Below, in pieces: positions 25,043 through 35,848 of a DNA stretch of 64,000 nt. The translations under genes were made by a program, and so were the position numbers. The notes under the pieces were generated by a model. It searched no databases. It was not told the origin of the DNA and was given only the letters and a program-made list of their open reading frames with translations. Source of the DNA: Apteryx mantelli (Eukaryota; Chordata; Aves; Apterygiformes; Apterygidae); assembly GCF_036417845.1 (NCBI RefSeq), contig NC_089979.1, forward strand, positions 20,912,458 to 20,976,457. Reading direction: 5' to 3'. Position 1 is the stretch's first letter; each line of letters begins with the position of its first letter.

Positions 25043-28000
25043 CAGTAGCATATATAACAAAGCCATTATATATTCATTTACTTACAACTTTGGAGAAGTT
25101 TCACAAAAACATGTATGCAAGGAGTTGTTTTCCAAGGAATTGCTCAAAAAGAAAAACAGTTGCCTGTAAAAGATGAGGCCATGCTTTTCCTGTATTTTGT
25201 TGTTTACTACCCTCTAAATATTGTAGAATACCAAATTATTTGTAAGGTTTGAGTGGGAAGAAATTTTCCTGTCTCTTGCTTACATGTTACCAAAAATACT
25301 GAGAACGGTGGCTCCCAGTCACAGTAATTATAATGTTCTTGGATGATGATAAATGAGAACTCCAAGTTGGAGCTTAAAATTATTGTGCAACTTCAGTATA
25401 ACAGTTAAAGAAATAGTTTTCTCTCTGTTACACACAGCTAACCCTAACAATTGACCTTAATCAGAAAATTTCTAGAGATCCAAGGATCTTGTTATCTTAG
25501 CAAGTTACCTGGATACCAGGGCCAGCTTCAAAATTAATTCACTTTGTAAAGGGTATGATCTGACCATAAATCATTAAAGAGAGCTCAGCTTCTAATATCC
25601 CCCATGAACAGATGGGGTAAGCTGACAAGTCCATTCCCCTGATATGTGAGAGTCTGGGTACAGGACAGTCTCTGTGGTGGAGACTTTGAACAGAGATTCT
25701 TTGATCAGGGTGAACAACTATCACCCATTAGGGGAGAGGCTGGGACACAGATCTGTGAAGGACTGAAATGAAGACTTAACTCTGAACTGACTAGGTAAGT
25801 TTTGCTGATTTATATGGGAAACAAAAAACAATAATAAATGTAAAATATGTGTATATATATAATAAATATGCTGCTCTAATGGCTCAGTTGAAATAAAGTG
25901 TTTGGACAGAGATATTGGTAATTATTTAAAACTATGTATTAGCAATCCCGTGTCACCTTCTTTTAATTGTCCTACCTACAGGTTATAATTCAATGAATTA
26001 CAAACTCATTCTAAAAATGTTAAAATGTGGTTCAACCCTTTAAAGTTGTATCTGAGCCCTGGGGAAAAAAAGAAAAAAAGAGTTACTTTTTTTTGTTTTC
26101 TCCTTGGATTTTTAGCTGTGTCTTGCGTTGGACTTAAAATCGTGAGAGAGGCACGTGGTCTCTCTGAGCCAGACAAACCACAAAATGATGGAAACCTCAC
26201 AAGAAAGCCTATTCTTGCAAGAAAAGGAAAAAAGAAATTGCCTGGTTGTCTGTAACATTTTTCCTCAGCCTGTTATTTCAGAGAAGGGGTGGGAACAGGA
26301 ATGTTGTTCTTTGGGTAATGTGTGGGTAGCGATTAGTATTGCAAAAGCTTACAGCTGGACTACTTAACTGACAGAAACAGGGAGCAGACAATGGCAAGAG
26401 GACAAAAAGGGAGGGGACCAACCCAAAACCTCTTTTATTTTCTTTTTTAAAGAGTCAGGAACAATAGCCAGTTAGGCTGTCAGCAAGTATACAGCCTGGG
26501 AAAAATACCACATATCCACATCTTACATGCAGGGGTGGTCACAGCCTCTAGCTACATGGGGGAGAGAAGTCAGCATAGCTATGACCCTGTCACAAGACAC
26601 CAGTGATGTTCCGGGGACCCGAACCATTCTATTCTCAATCTGTGAATTACATCCAAGAGCAGAATGACCTTTGATTAGAAACCAAAAGACAGTCCCTAAA
26701 AATGATCAAACTCTTTGTTGGAATTTCTTTTTCAAGTCTCCATGTGTATGAATCTTGTTCCTTTTTCATAAGCCACTTATCTTCATTGTCTTAGTTCTTT
26801 TATATATCTAGCTGTCCAGCTGCAGCTGTTTCAGAAAATATTGGTTTTGAGAAAAATGTGTTCAATTCAAGCGAGTAGACCTGTAAAAGAGACTTAAGCC
26901 TTTAATCAGGAAAACACTTTTAATCAGATGAAAGCTCATGCCATCCTTAAACTTCAGGACTGCTCTGAATATAGTTGGTCTTATGTGTAGCTCGCTTGTG
27001 CCTTTAGAAATGGAGAGTGGAAGTGCAATTTAGACAGCCTGTCTCACCTAAGCTGGAGATATCACAGCAGCCTTTGGAAGCTAGATCATAAGCAAAAATG
27101 TCAAAAAAGGCAGCCAGGCTTGCAACAGCAAGTGTAATTCCATCAAGACACATGAATGAGATTAGATAGACCCTTCATATTTATAGGGAATATTTAGGGA
27201 ATTACTAGGACTAGAACAGGACCATATGGATAGAAAGATCTGGCTGCTTTGGTTAGTGCTCTCTGCCTTATGGGTCGTTATTCTCTTAACAAGGGGGACT
27301 GAATGCTGGCCCCCATTGCTGTAGGCAGCTAGGAAACAGGTAGGTCTTGAGTCCTTGAAGGACTCAATTGAGTCAAGGGAGAAACCTGTCAGATTCCCAT
27401 CAAAGAATTCTGGCTTCTTAAGTCATACTCCATACACCAGTTTTGACCTTTTCAATAGGCTGGCTCAATTCATGGGCTTTCAATATCTGGTTCTATACTG
27501 TTGGTTAATATTTTCCATTTTGAAATGCTTCAATCCCTTGCTTAATTGTATTCCTTTTCTTTTAGTTTACCCCAATTATCTCTTGGGAAAAAGAACTCTT
27601 GGACTGTGATTCCTTACTGTCCAAGCCATGCTATCCTAAAGGATTCACTAAGAATCTATAGCTGGTAGCACAAAGCACAGAGGAACCAAGAGCCCACTTA
27701 GAATAAGCTAGTCTCAGAGGCAGCAAAATAAGAAGCTTTACCTGTACAAAAGACCAGTGTTATCCCGGGAGGTGGCTAGTTTTGTGTTTTCTAGAACTGA
27801 GAAAAGGGAAGAGAAGAAATAAGAGGCAGGTGAAAGGAACAGAAAGTACTGATTTAAATGGGCATGCAGAAATTACTTACTAAACTTTGCAATTCCCCAA
27901 GTTTTCTGTGTCTCCAGTGAGAAATCTGTTTCTGCTGAGTCTGTTGGCAGGGAAATAAATAAAAATTCAAGTTATTGAACTAGCCTTGAGCAAGTTGGAC

Positions 28001-28111
28001 TGGGTTAGAGGAGGAAATTTCACCCCCTTCTTTCAGATCTGAGTAAATTTAAGCTGGCAAAACTAGAACAAAGGAATCTTGAGCAATAAATTACCAGTCA
28101 CAGGTACAATA

Positions 28112-28340
28112 ATACAGAATCGTAGAAAAAATATGGCTGGAAGGGACATCAGGATATCATTTGGTCCAATCTCCTGTCTTAAGGCAGGATCAAGAATACA
28201 TATGTCATTCTTGACAGAAGTTTGGATAATGTTCTGAAAAAGACCTCCAGTGAAACTCAGAGCTTCCTCAAGAAATAGGTCCTAAAGCTCTACAATACTT
28301 ACTGATACAAGGTCTTAGCCCTACCTGTAACACGATACTT
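28112..28340 (-). mobile_element. old CR1 LINE 3'-end remnant
   Basis: The plus strand begins with ACAGAATCGTAGAA, then GGCTGGAAGGGACATCAGGA, ATCATTTGGTCCAATCTCCTG and AAGGCAGGATCAA. These are the blocks of a reversed CR1 3' UTR in the correct order, but with many substitutions and small indels. No coding frame is left. It is clearly older than the copies at 13268 and 62930. The right boundary is approximate because similarity fades gradually. Confidence 0.8.
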
Positions 28341-29159
28341 TCTTTGATTCTGGCCTACTGAACAACAGGGCCTGATTTTGCATACATATTATAATTCTTC
28401 ATCAAGAAGTTGTCCTCCTTAATGATGAAATAATAATTTGTTGTTAATTGTCATCAGTTGTATGTCATTAGAATGCTTTGTGTTGGCTGGAAAATGTAAC
28501 CAGAGAGTGTTGGACCAATTCTGCATTTCCTCAGTGAGGTGAATAGTCTGGGGAGGTGTTAGAGGTCACTGCAGGAAGTCAGTCCTGACTGTGGGAACCA
28601 ACAGTTACTAAAAGTAAAAGAAATATTAATGCATAAGAATCTTGCTTCAAAATATATAAAAATTGTTAATTTCACAGTCAGAACTAGTGCTGAATTAATC
28701 ACTCAGGAATTTATACAAGTTCTATTAACCTGTTAAGAAGAATAACCTTGAAAAACACCTTTAAATACATTGTCCCCCCCCTTTTTTTTTTTCATTTCAT
28801 TCACTATAATGTTAGATAAAATATAATCAGGACAATTATGACAAAAAAACTTGTTTTCTAAAAATCTCAGAGGTTTGCATTTTAACTCTTTAAGTAGCAT
28901 ACACCTATACAATTTTTGTAAAGTATTAACCAAAAACTCAAAGCCATTTTGACAATCAAAACCGGAATTACGTTTTCCAAAAGTTTGTCCATAGCACACC
29001 ACGGTAGGAGATATCAGCTTACTCTCTTGCTGGGCTACACTGGAAGTTTAAATAAAGGACCGATAAAGACATAATTAAAATCTCGCAAGTTAAGTATCTC
29101 TCATGAATTATTAAAGTCTCGCTCCTTCATATCCTGCTGTAATTATTCTGCTCTGCAGC
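28341..29159. other. AT-rich flank of CpG island, nothing recognised
   Basis: No gene or repeat is recognisable. Base composition changes abruptly from AT-rich to GC-rich at about 29160. Confidence 0.6.
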
Positions 29160-29318
29160 TCCCGCAATCACTCTTCGCAGGGCCAGGCTGACACCTAAAG
29201 GGGCCGCCTGCGAAGCTCAGATAAGGACTAGGCACGCGGCTCCGCGGCGCGGGGCGGCTGCAGCCCGGACGCGGGGGCGGCTTGGCGCTCCGGGCTGCCC
29301 CGGGGAGCAGACGGGTTC

Positions 29319-29327
29319 CTTACCTGG
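29319..29327 (-). promoter_or_regulatory. candidate splice donor, minus strand
   Basis: CAG|GTAAGG on the minus strand is a near-consensus 5' splice site at the left side of the CpG island. The putative exon would lie at coordinates above 29323 and would be non-coding, because no good ATG frame leads into it. This is an inference from consensus only. Confidence 0.35.
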
Positions 29328-29692
29328 TTCCAAAGGATGGACCTGGCTCTTGGTCAAATTCAGCAGAGTACCTAAGCGCCTTGGTCGCGGGCTCTCCCTG
29401 ATCCCTTGCAGAGGCGACCTGCTCGCTTTCAGGGGCGACTCGCAGGCTGTCTTCTGCGGGGGTTTCCTGCGCGTAGCACGGAGGCCACCGAATCTAACCC
29501 GGCTCCGCCGCGAGCCAGCGAGGTGTGCAGCTCTGGCCGCGTCCTGCCGGCCTGCTTATCAACGGAGCGACTCCTGGGAAGGCTGCCGTGCCGCCGGCGC
29601 TCCCGGGCCGGACCTGGCCGCCAGGCCCGTCGCCCGCCGTGAGGGAGCAGGGCGGGGGGCGGCCGGGGCAGCCCCAGCCCCGGGGGCGTCGG

Positions 29693-29740
29693 GCACCGGG
29701 GCCGCACCGGGGCCGCACCGGGGCCGGGGCCGGGCCGGGG
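29693..29740. repeat. GC-rich short tandem repeat (GGGGCCGCACC units)
   Basis: Three close copies of a GGGGCCGCACC-like unit followed by GGGGCC blocks lie within the CpG island. The G runs could form a G-quadruplex. Confidence 0.75.
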
Positions 29741-29850
29741 CAGGAGCCGGCACCGCTGCGGCGTCGCGGGGCTGCGCTGAGATGGGGCCGGGGCTGGGGG
29801 AGGCCGGAGGTGGGACGGGGAGGGCTGGGGGGGGTCCCTCAGGGCCCTGA

Positions 29851-29858
29851 CAGTAAGT
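29851..29858 (+). promoter_or_regulatory. candidate splice donor, plus strand
   Basis: CA|GTAAGT at the right edge of the CpG island is a strong donor core. It would end a plus-strand first exon at about 29852. There is no other evidence of transcription. Confidence 0.35.
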
Positions 29859-32800
29859 TCCGGCTTTGTTGCTTGATCGTTGGAAACTGGATAACTGGAA
29901 AAAACTTTCCCGGTTGTCAGTTCTGTAAACCCTCCTTAGTTTGGTCTTATTTTAAAGTAAATGCCAAAATATTCGAAATACATTGCAACCTGAAAACAAT
30001 GCTCAGAATCAACCCCTTTTCAGGTTTACGCGTCACTTTAATTTCCTCAGAACGCATGCCTTTCTCTAGGGACGTCCTGCATTAAATACAGTAATCCCAG
30101 CAACATGCAGGCTGAATTTTAAATGTGTAAGTAGCCTCCATGAACTCAACAGGGCTACCGACTTGACAACGGTGCACTGAACATCAAAGTGCTTGCAGGA
30201 TCAAGGTTTAATGTTGAGCCTCATCTCATGGAGAGAGAGCTGACCCCCGATACTAAGGCTGCGTCTCATGTTACTCACCCGCAGGGGACCAAGGTGGGAG
30301 GTCAGGATACTCCCCCTTCCGTTCCTGGGGTTCAGCTTCACTTGAATAAGGTCAAGTAAACATTCACACCTACCGGTGGTGGGCACTCACTTCCCTACGA
30401 CTTACTCTATCATTAATGCAAAGAGATTAGGGGGGAGTAATTCAGAGTTTCCATTTGAGTTATGAATTGCGCTCTGGAAAAGCTTTTATCTCCTTCCTAC
30501 TACTTAAACTAGATGGCTAAATTAGGAGCTTAACTCGTGAGAGTGAATATTCCCCTACCTACTCCCTGGGATCTGGTTTGAAAGCAGAGAGTTTCACCTG
30601 CAGGATTTTAGGAGAGAGCAGCTGAGCAGTTGCGTTTTATCTGCAGCAAATTTCTTTTCTGTCTTGGGAATAAAGGAGAGTGGGGAGCAGAACTGTGCTT
30701 TGAATAGCTCGAGGCTAAATCTTGCTAGCAATTTCTTATGTTTTCTTTGAGAAGTAGCGCTGGTGAGAGATGGTTGGTGTTTGTTTTATAATTGATGAAG
30801 TTTGTGTACTGAGAATAATGCTGATCTTTATGCTATAATACAGACATAAAAATAAAACTTATTTCTATGATTGGATTAACTTACTTATTTTGCCAGTGTG
30901 AACTTTATCCCTGCTAGGACATTATTACTGGTTTAGTTGTATAGGCAAAACTTTTAAATATTGCCTAATCTAAGACATGAGAGTCTTTTGCTGCAGGATA
31001 TTTTACTAGTTATTTACTATTCTTGCTTGTTGTTCTCTCTAAGTTTCAAGACAGCCCTCTAGGCTGAATATTTTTTGTGACAGAATGGGAGGAATACATG
31101 GAATTTTTATGTGACTATTTGTGTGAGTGTACATGAATGTTTCTACATGCAAACAGCTGAGGAAGGAGGAATATTTAGGGTTGCAAAGTATGGAGAACAG
31201 AAGCCAGACTAAAAATTTTAGCCGTAGATAATCCACCTTATTCAGTCATGGCTGACAGCTAGAGCTCTCACATGATTACATAAGAAAAATGCATTTACTT
31301 GTGAAACAAACACTCTAAAGAACAATAAACAATACACAATATGAATAAGCAAGTACAGGAAACATAATCACAAATCTGGGCCCTGGCTATTTTTAACTGT
31401 GTGGAGCTGACCTCTGAGTTATGTAATACATTTCAGAGGATACATGCATTAATTCCCTTAATTTGTTCTGACATTGTACATGTAAAGTATTTGTTCAGTG
31501 TCTTATTTTACAGTTTCCTGCTACTGCAAATGCTACTCTCTTAAGTTTTCTTTGATGTCTCTTTAGTATAACTGCTAAATTATTTTAAATAGAAAACATC
31601 TGCACCTTATAATCCAAAACTATCCAGCAAACTTCTGTGTGTGCAGCTCTTGATAACCTTTGACTGAAATTTTTCTCTCTGCCTAAGAGAGCTTGAATCT
31701 CACTCACCTTCTAGGGCAGTATTGAAGATACGGGGCATTTGGGGGCATTAACACTTTCCATTTTTCTATTTTCATTTGACATGCAATGTGGAAATATTCA
31801 CAGAAGTGTGGACTGGAGTACAGACCTCATCTTCCCAGATACATGTTTCTTCCTTTTTTCATGTTTTCTCTCCAGCTTAATGAATATTTAATATTTCCTG
31901 AGAAGCAAGATAATTTTAATAACAGCAAGTAAGAGAACACTATGTGAGACTATCCTGTGATCAGAGCATTCACCTGGAAGTGAGAGCTGTGGGTTTATGT
32001 CCTTCTGGGTCCTCCTCAGCCCTAGCAAGCAACTAGAGATGGCTTGTCTAGGGAAACAGGTGTTACCCATAATAACACTGCCTCCTCTTACTGCAGCTGT
32101 TTATGAGGGGATGGTTAAATTTCTCTTAACTGCTGAACTCCAGGAGAAACCTCTTTGCAGACGAACACATGCAGAAAGAAGTGTTCCCCTGCAGCCCACA
32201 GTAAAATATTTCCTTCCAGGGAGAGGGAGATGTAAGCCTCAGCTTTTTCTTTGGCATTTTCTGACTGAAGAATCTTCTCAACATGCTGGCTTTTATGGAT
32301 GCCTATCTTAAGATTTAGCTTAGTGCATGCATAGATAACTTTGTTTATCTTGACTCATGGGTATATCTCTCTTGGAACAGCAGGGCACAAGAAACTTAGA
32401 TGCTGTACCATATTATTTTAAAATCTTTTGTGGCTGCAGTGCTTATACCTTTCATTCATACTTGCGCAGCCCGGGACAGACTCCAGCGGCTCAACACTCC
32501 AGTGTAATTTGCCTGACCAAAATAAATTGCAGGAGCTGTGTTTCGAGGGACACTGGCTGCCCAGAAAGTCGTTGCCCCAGCTGCAGCTCTGTGGCAGCTG
32601 AACTGCTCTATCTTTTACAGTTTCTGAGGCAGTCTCCAGGGAGAGTCATCTCACTGTTACACATCTCCAGGGAAAATCCTGTCATCCCCCTATTCCTAGT
32701 GCAGACCCAAGTGTGCTTCTCTGTGTATACCGACCATGTACAGCCCCGCAGCTTTCTGTGCTCCTGCATTTGGCTTCAGGGACCTGAGAGATTGGCCATC

Positions 32801-32915
32801 AGTGCTTTAATTTAGCAGCTGGAATGAGGCATTTCAATTTGTGGTGGGGGATGTGGGAAGGATTTTTAAAACCTTCAGTATGTCAACATTTATTCCTATA
32901 TAAACTCATACTTCA

Positions 32916-32947
32916 CTACAAGCAAATGTCCCCACATTTGCTTGTAG
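32916..32947. repeat. perfect 14-bp hairpin with CCCC loop
   Basis: CTACAAGCAAATGT (32916-32929) and its exact reverse complement (32934-32947) are separated by CCCC. The stem has no mismatch and stops abruptly at both ends. No known element was recognised around it. Confidence 0.9.
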
Positions 32948-34628
32948 AGATTGCCTTTCTGAGCCGTACATAGATGGCAAATGGGAGCTTGTTCTGCCCC
33001 TGCCGTTATTCTGAAACAGGTCCATGTTTCCACATTAGTATGAAATTGAGCCTGAGCCATCACGTCTTCCCTCTGAGAAGGACTTTTGCCTTTAATTCAA
33101 CAATGTCTTGACTGTGACTACATGGCTCTTACGTGACCTAGCGAATGGTAGGCATATGGGCCACCAAACGTACATATAATATTATCTGGGTTTCCTTCTT
33201 ACCTGAAATGAAACAATTTATACTCTCCTAGCTCCCCTGGACTCTTGGTCTGCCTTTCTTTGTGTGATCTGCCATGTTTAAACTGGCTTTGATGCTCCCA
33301 ATGAGAGCTAGTTAGAACCATTAGGGATCCTTGCTGTAGCAAGTGTTTCTTAATGATGATAAAATGTGTAAATTCTTAGGCAATTATTAAGGCTTCCTCT
33401 TCATTCCTCTAGCTGAATGAGAGCACTGAAACTAAGCTGATCCCAGAAATAACTGGCATTTTGGCATAAAGATAAAATACACAATTAATACAGAAATTTA
33501 TGGTTATTGTTTGTTACACATAAAGAAGCACAGATTATGTTATAGCGTTCCATTTATATCTAACGCTATTAATGGCTGCGTATAGCATCCTGCTCATGAA
33601 CAGAAATAAGTGACTGATTTTCAGTGACATCAATGCATCTGAACCCAGTTTTCTTGGACTGTGTCTGCAGGCAGAACTGGTAAGTGCTTTTTGACCAAGT
33701 AATTGTTCCAGTGAACCTCAAACCTGCTTTATAACACTTTCTGCTATTTTATTCCTGGCTATTTTTCTGAACAGCAGCTTCCAAATGTGCTGAAGTATGC
33801 TAAAAGATACAAAAGCTTTTAGAGAAGACAAATCTTAAATGCTATATAGTTTTAATATTTAAAATTCCTCCTTTAAATAAAACCACTTTTTAACAGTTTT
33901 TGTCATCTTTTGTCTGTATTAAATTGACCATTTAATTTCTGCTGCATATTTTCAGATTGTTTTTCTGTTGCTTTCAAGAGTGCTCCATGCACATATTGGT
34001 GATCCAATCAGCACTAACAAAGAGAATTTCTTCCTTGCCCTAATTTGTCCTTCTTCAAAAATGTGCTAAAGTCTTAATGGACAATTACAGTTGAATCTTG
34101 ATACTGAACTCAGCTTCAGGCCCCTCTCTGCCTATATAATTGCATGACAGGAGAGGTGTGCACACATCTTCATGTTCCAAACTACCCTGCTCTGAACTCC
34201 CTGGAAGCAACTTTTACATCCTTCCTCCCAGTGAAGTTCAAAAGTGGTCTCAAAATGTGATAACTCTGTCAGAAAGAGGGGGAAATCATAGGGTTTTAAA
34301 GGATTTGCTATTTTCATGTCATTTCAATCATTTCTTTGGAAAAATATATATACAGCAAACTACGTTCTAATATCATATATATATGATTTCCTTGGTGAAT
34401 TCTGTGTTTAGAAGAAGGGAAAAATGTTTCTTTGGCAGTATAATTATCATTATATTCTAATAACTAGCACTTTTGGGTGACTGAAAGGGGTTTGAATGAA
34501 TACCAAACAGCAGACAAAATGAGGCAGCCAAGAGTATTTGTATTATGTACAAATATAATTTGTCAGTTTTACCAGATGCTCCAAAGCTGACCAGATGTGC
34601 TGCCTCCTAACGTATGAAATGCAATTAA

Positions 34629-34690
34629 AAGTATACATACAGTATATATAAGTATATAGTATACTGTATTGTGTATATATATGTATACTT
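34629..34690. repeat. AT-rich inverted repeat / TA microsatellite
   Basis: AAGTATACAT and ATGTATACTT flank a TA-rich interior that itself contains smaller palindromes. The region could extrude as a cruciform and is probably length-variable. Confidence 0.8.
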
Positions 34691-34961
34691 ATATATATAA
34701 AAGTATACAGTAATACATAAATAAGTAATTATACATTTATCTTGCTTTTTGAATTAGATGAAAGTAATTCAAATAAAATGCTGCACTCCTGTATTTATGT
34801 ACTTCAGATAGAAAAGATACATATTGTAATGAATGGAATTTCTTAACCGAAAGAGAGCATTCCCTTTACAAAATTGTGCTGTTGGACTATTCGTGAAGAA
34901 ATACGTATGTTCATAATTTAGAGTTTGGATTTGTAATGCCGTGCATACATTTTGAAGGCAG

Positions 34962-34989
34962 TCATAACTATATCAAGCCATAGTTATGA
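34962..34989. repeat. 10-bp perfect inverted repeat
   Basis: TCATAACTAT and ATAGTTATGA flank an 8-base loop, about 200 bases upstream of the provirus. Confidence 0.8.
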
Positions 34990-35191
34990 TACTATATTTG
35001 CCATTTATAGAGTGTGAATGTTTTCCTCTGATGCTTGCCTGTGGTGTTGTGCTTCAGAACTGAATAGGTCTGCTATTCTGTTTCTTAGTGGTCAGACACT
35101 AAAACAGATTTTAATCAGCAAAAATGCACAGTCAGTTACTTATCAACATTTTTGGAAATCCAAGTATGCTATGTTAACCAGAACATTCTTA

Positions 35192-35196
35192 GTCAT
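35192..35196. repeat. target-site duplication, left copy
   Basis: GTCAT directly precedes the TG of the 5' LTR and is repeated directly after the CA of the 3' LTR. A 5-bp duplication is usual for class III (ERV-L-like) elements. Confidence 0.93.
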
Positions 35197-35615
35197 TGTA
35201 TGGGAAAGTGCGGAAGAATGTCGAGGAGATAGGCAATGGAAGCTAGCCAGACCGTTCTGTGGGAAAAGGAGCATCAACAGGACATGTTGACCCATAGCCA
35301 TGTAGCTGGGCCTGTGCCAGTGTGGTGTGCACCTGGGCTTTGACTCGAGATTAGCGATGAGCTCAATGTGCCCACTGCGCATGTGTGTAGTACACAAAAA
35401 ACACGTATAGTGCCCCCCCGGCGTTCCTCGCCATGGACCGACGCTTAGCGGTGCCAGGGACTCTCCCGCTCCTTTATTGCCTCGATCGGGAAATCGCCGG
35501 GAACCCCCGCTCAGACGCAGAGGTAATAAACGCTCAGCATCGACCTTAGTGTGCCTTGTGTTTGTGTATCTGTTCCTGCCGGGAGTCCAGGCATCGCCCC
35601 CGCCAGACCCTTACA
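35197..35615 (+). repeat. 5' LTR
   Basis: A 419-bp terminal repeat starting TGTATGGG and ending CTTACA, matching the copy at 41726-42144 at 408 of 419 positions by eye. It holds the retroviral promoter (U3), R and U5. AATAAA lies at offset 328, followed by a GT-rich stretch, so R probably ends shortly after that signal. A weak TATA-like GTATAG lies near 35405. The repeat is relatively rich in CpG compared with the flanking DNA. Confidence 0.97.
35525..35530 (+). promoter_or_regulatory. polyadenylation signal in 5' LTR
   Basis: AATAAA followed within 40 bases by a GT-rich element (GTGTGCCTTGTGTTTGTG). It is present at the same offset in the 3' LTR. Confidence 0.8.
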
Positions 35616-35617
35616 AC

Positions 35618-35635
35618 TGGCGTAGTCGGCAGGAT
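35618..35635 (+). promoter_or_regulatory. primer-binding site, tRNA-Ser
   Basis: TGGCGTAGTCGGCAGGAT begins two bases after the 5' LTR. It is the exact reverse complement of the 3' end of vertebrate tRNA-Ser (acceptor stem plus CCA), as far as I know that tRNA. The tRNA would prime minus-strand DNA synthesis. A serine primer is uncommon among retroviruses and is known from HERV-S. Confidence 0.9.
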
Positions 35636-35848
35636 ACACAAACGACAGTGCTGTGGCCAAGGAGAGCGAAGGGGGAGGGCGAGAGCCACGGAGGGACTGC
35701 TCGCCTGCGGCTGCCAGGATGGCCCCAGACTGAGCGGTGGGGGCCGGTAGCTGCATTGCTTGCCGCTCTGGCAGGCCCCAAGGACTGGCCAGAGTTGGCA
35801 CAGGGGGAAAATGTTACCCCGAAGGCGGTTGAATCCGCTTTACAGGTT

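Larger units (their letters stand above)
23431..28111. other. AT-rich stretch without recognised gene
   Basis: Nothing with a recognisable product was found. The stretch contains a short hairpin (24493-24515) and a nearly pure A/T block (24965-25042), listed separately. Confidence 0.6.
29160..29858. promoter_or_regulatory. CpG island, probable promoter of an unidentified gene
   Basis: About 700 bases of very high G+C and dense CpG interrupt AT-rich surroundings. This is the only such block in the window outside the provirus. CpG islands of this kind usually mark promoters. Two splice-donor matches point outward: CAG|GTAAGG on the minus strand (exon end at 29324) and GTAAGT on the plus strand starting at 29853. 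They would fit non-coding first exons of one or two divergent transcripts. Open frames inside the island (for example 29350-29850) are Ala/Gly/Pro/Arg-rich on all strands and look like composition artefacts. The gene served is unknown and may lie outside the window. Confidence 0.72.
29859..35191. other. AT-rich stretch without recognised gene
   Basis: No exon or transposon was recognised between the CpG island and the provirus. A frame at 32357-32815 (152 codons) is the longest, but it shows no motif, homology or splice context that I can recognise. Inverted repeats at 32916, 34629 and 34962 are listed separately. Confidence 0.6.

Noticed and set aside
29350..29850. 166-codon plus-strand frame in the CpG island, with equally long frames on other registers and strands
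   Set aside because: Ala/Gly/Pro/Arg-rich translation in every register is a composition artefact of GC-rich DNA. No family motif is visible.
32357..32815. 152-codon plus-strand open frame
   Set aside because: No recognisable motif; Cys and Ser content is scattered, and the flanks show no convincing exon signals.
35143..35397. Minus-strand frames in both LTRs (also near 41612-41926) with nearly identical translations
   Set aside because: They match each other only because the LTRs are repeats. No retroviral antisense gene is recognisable.
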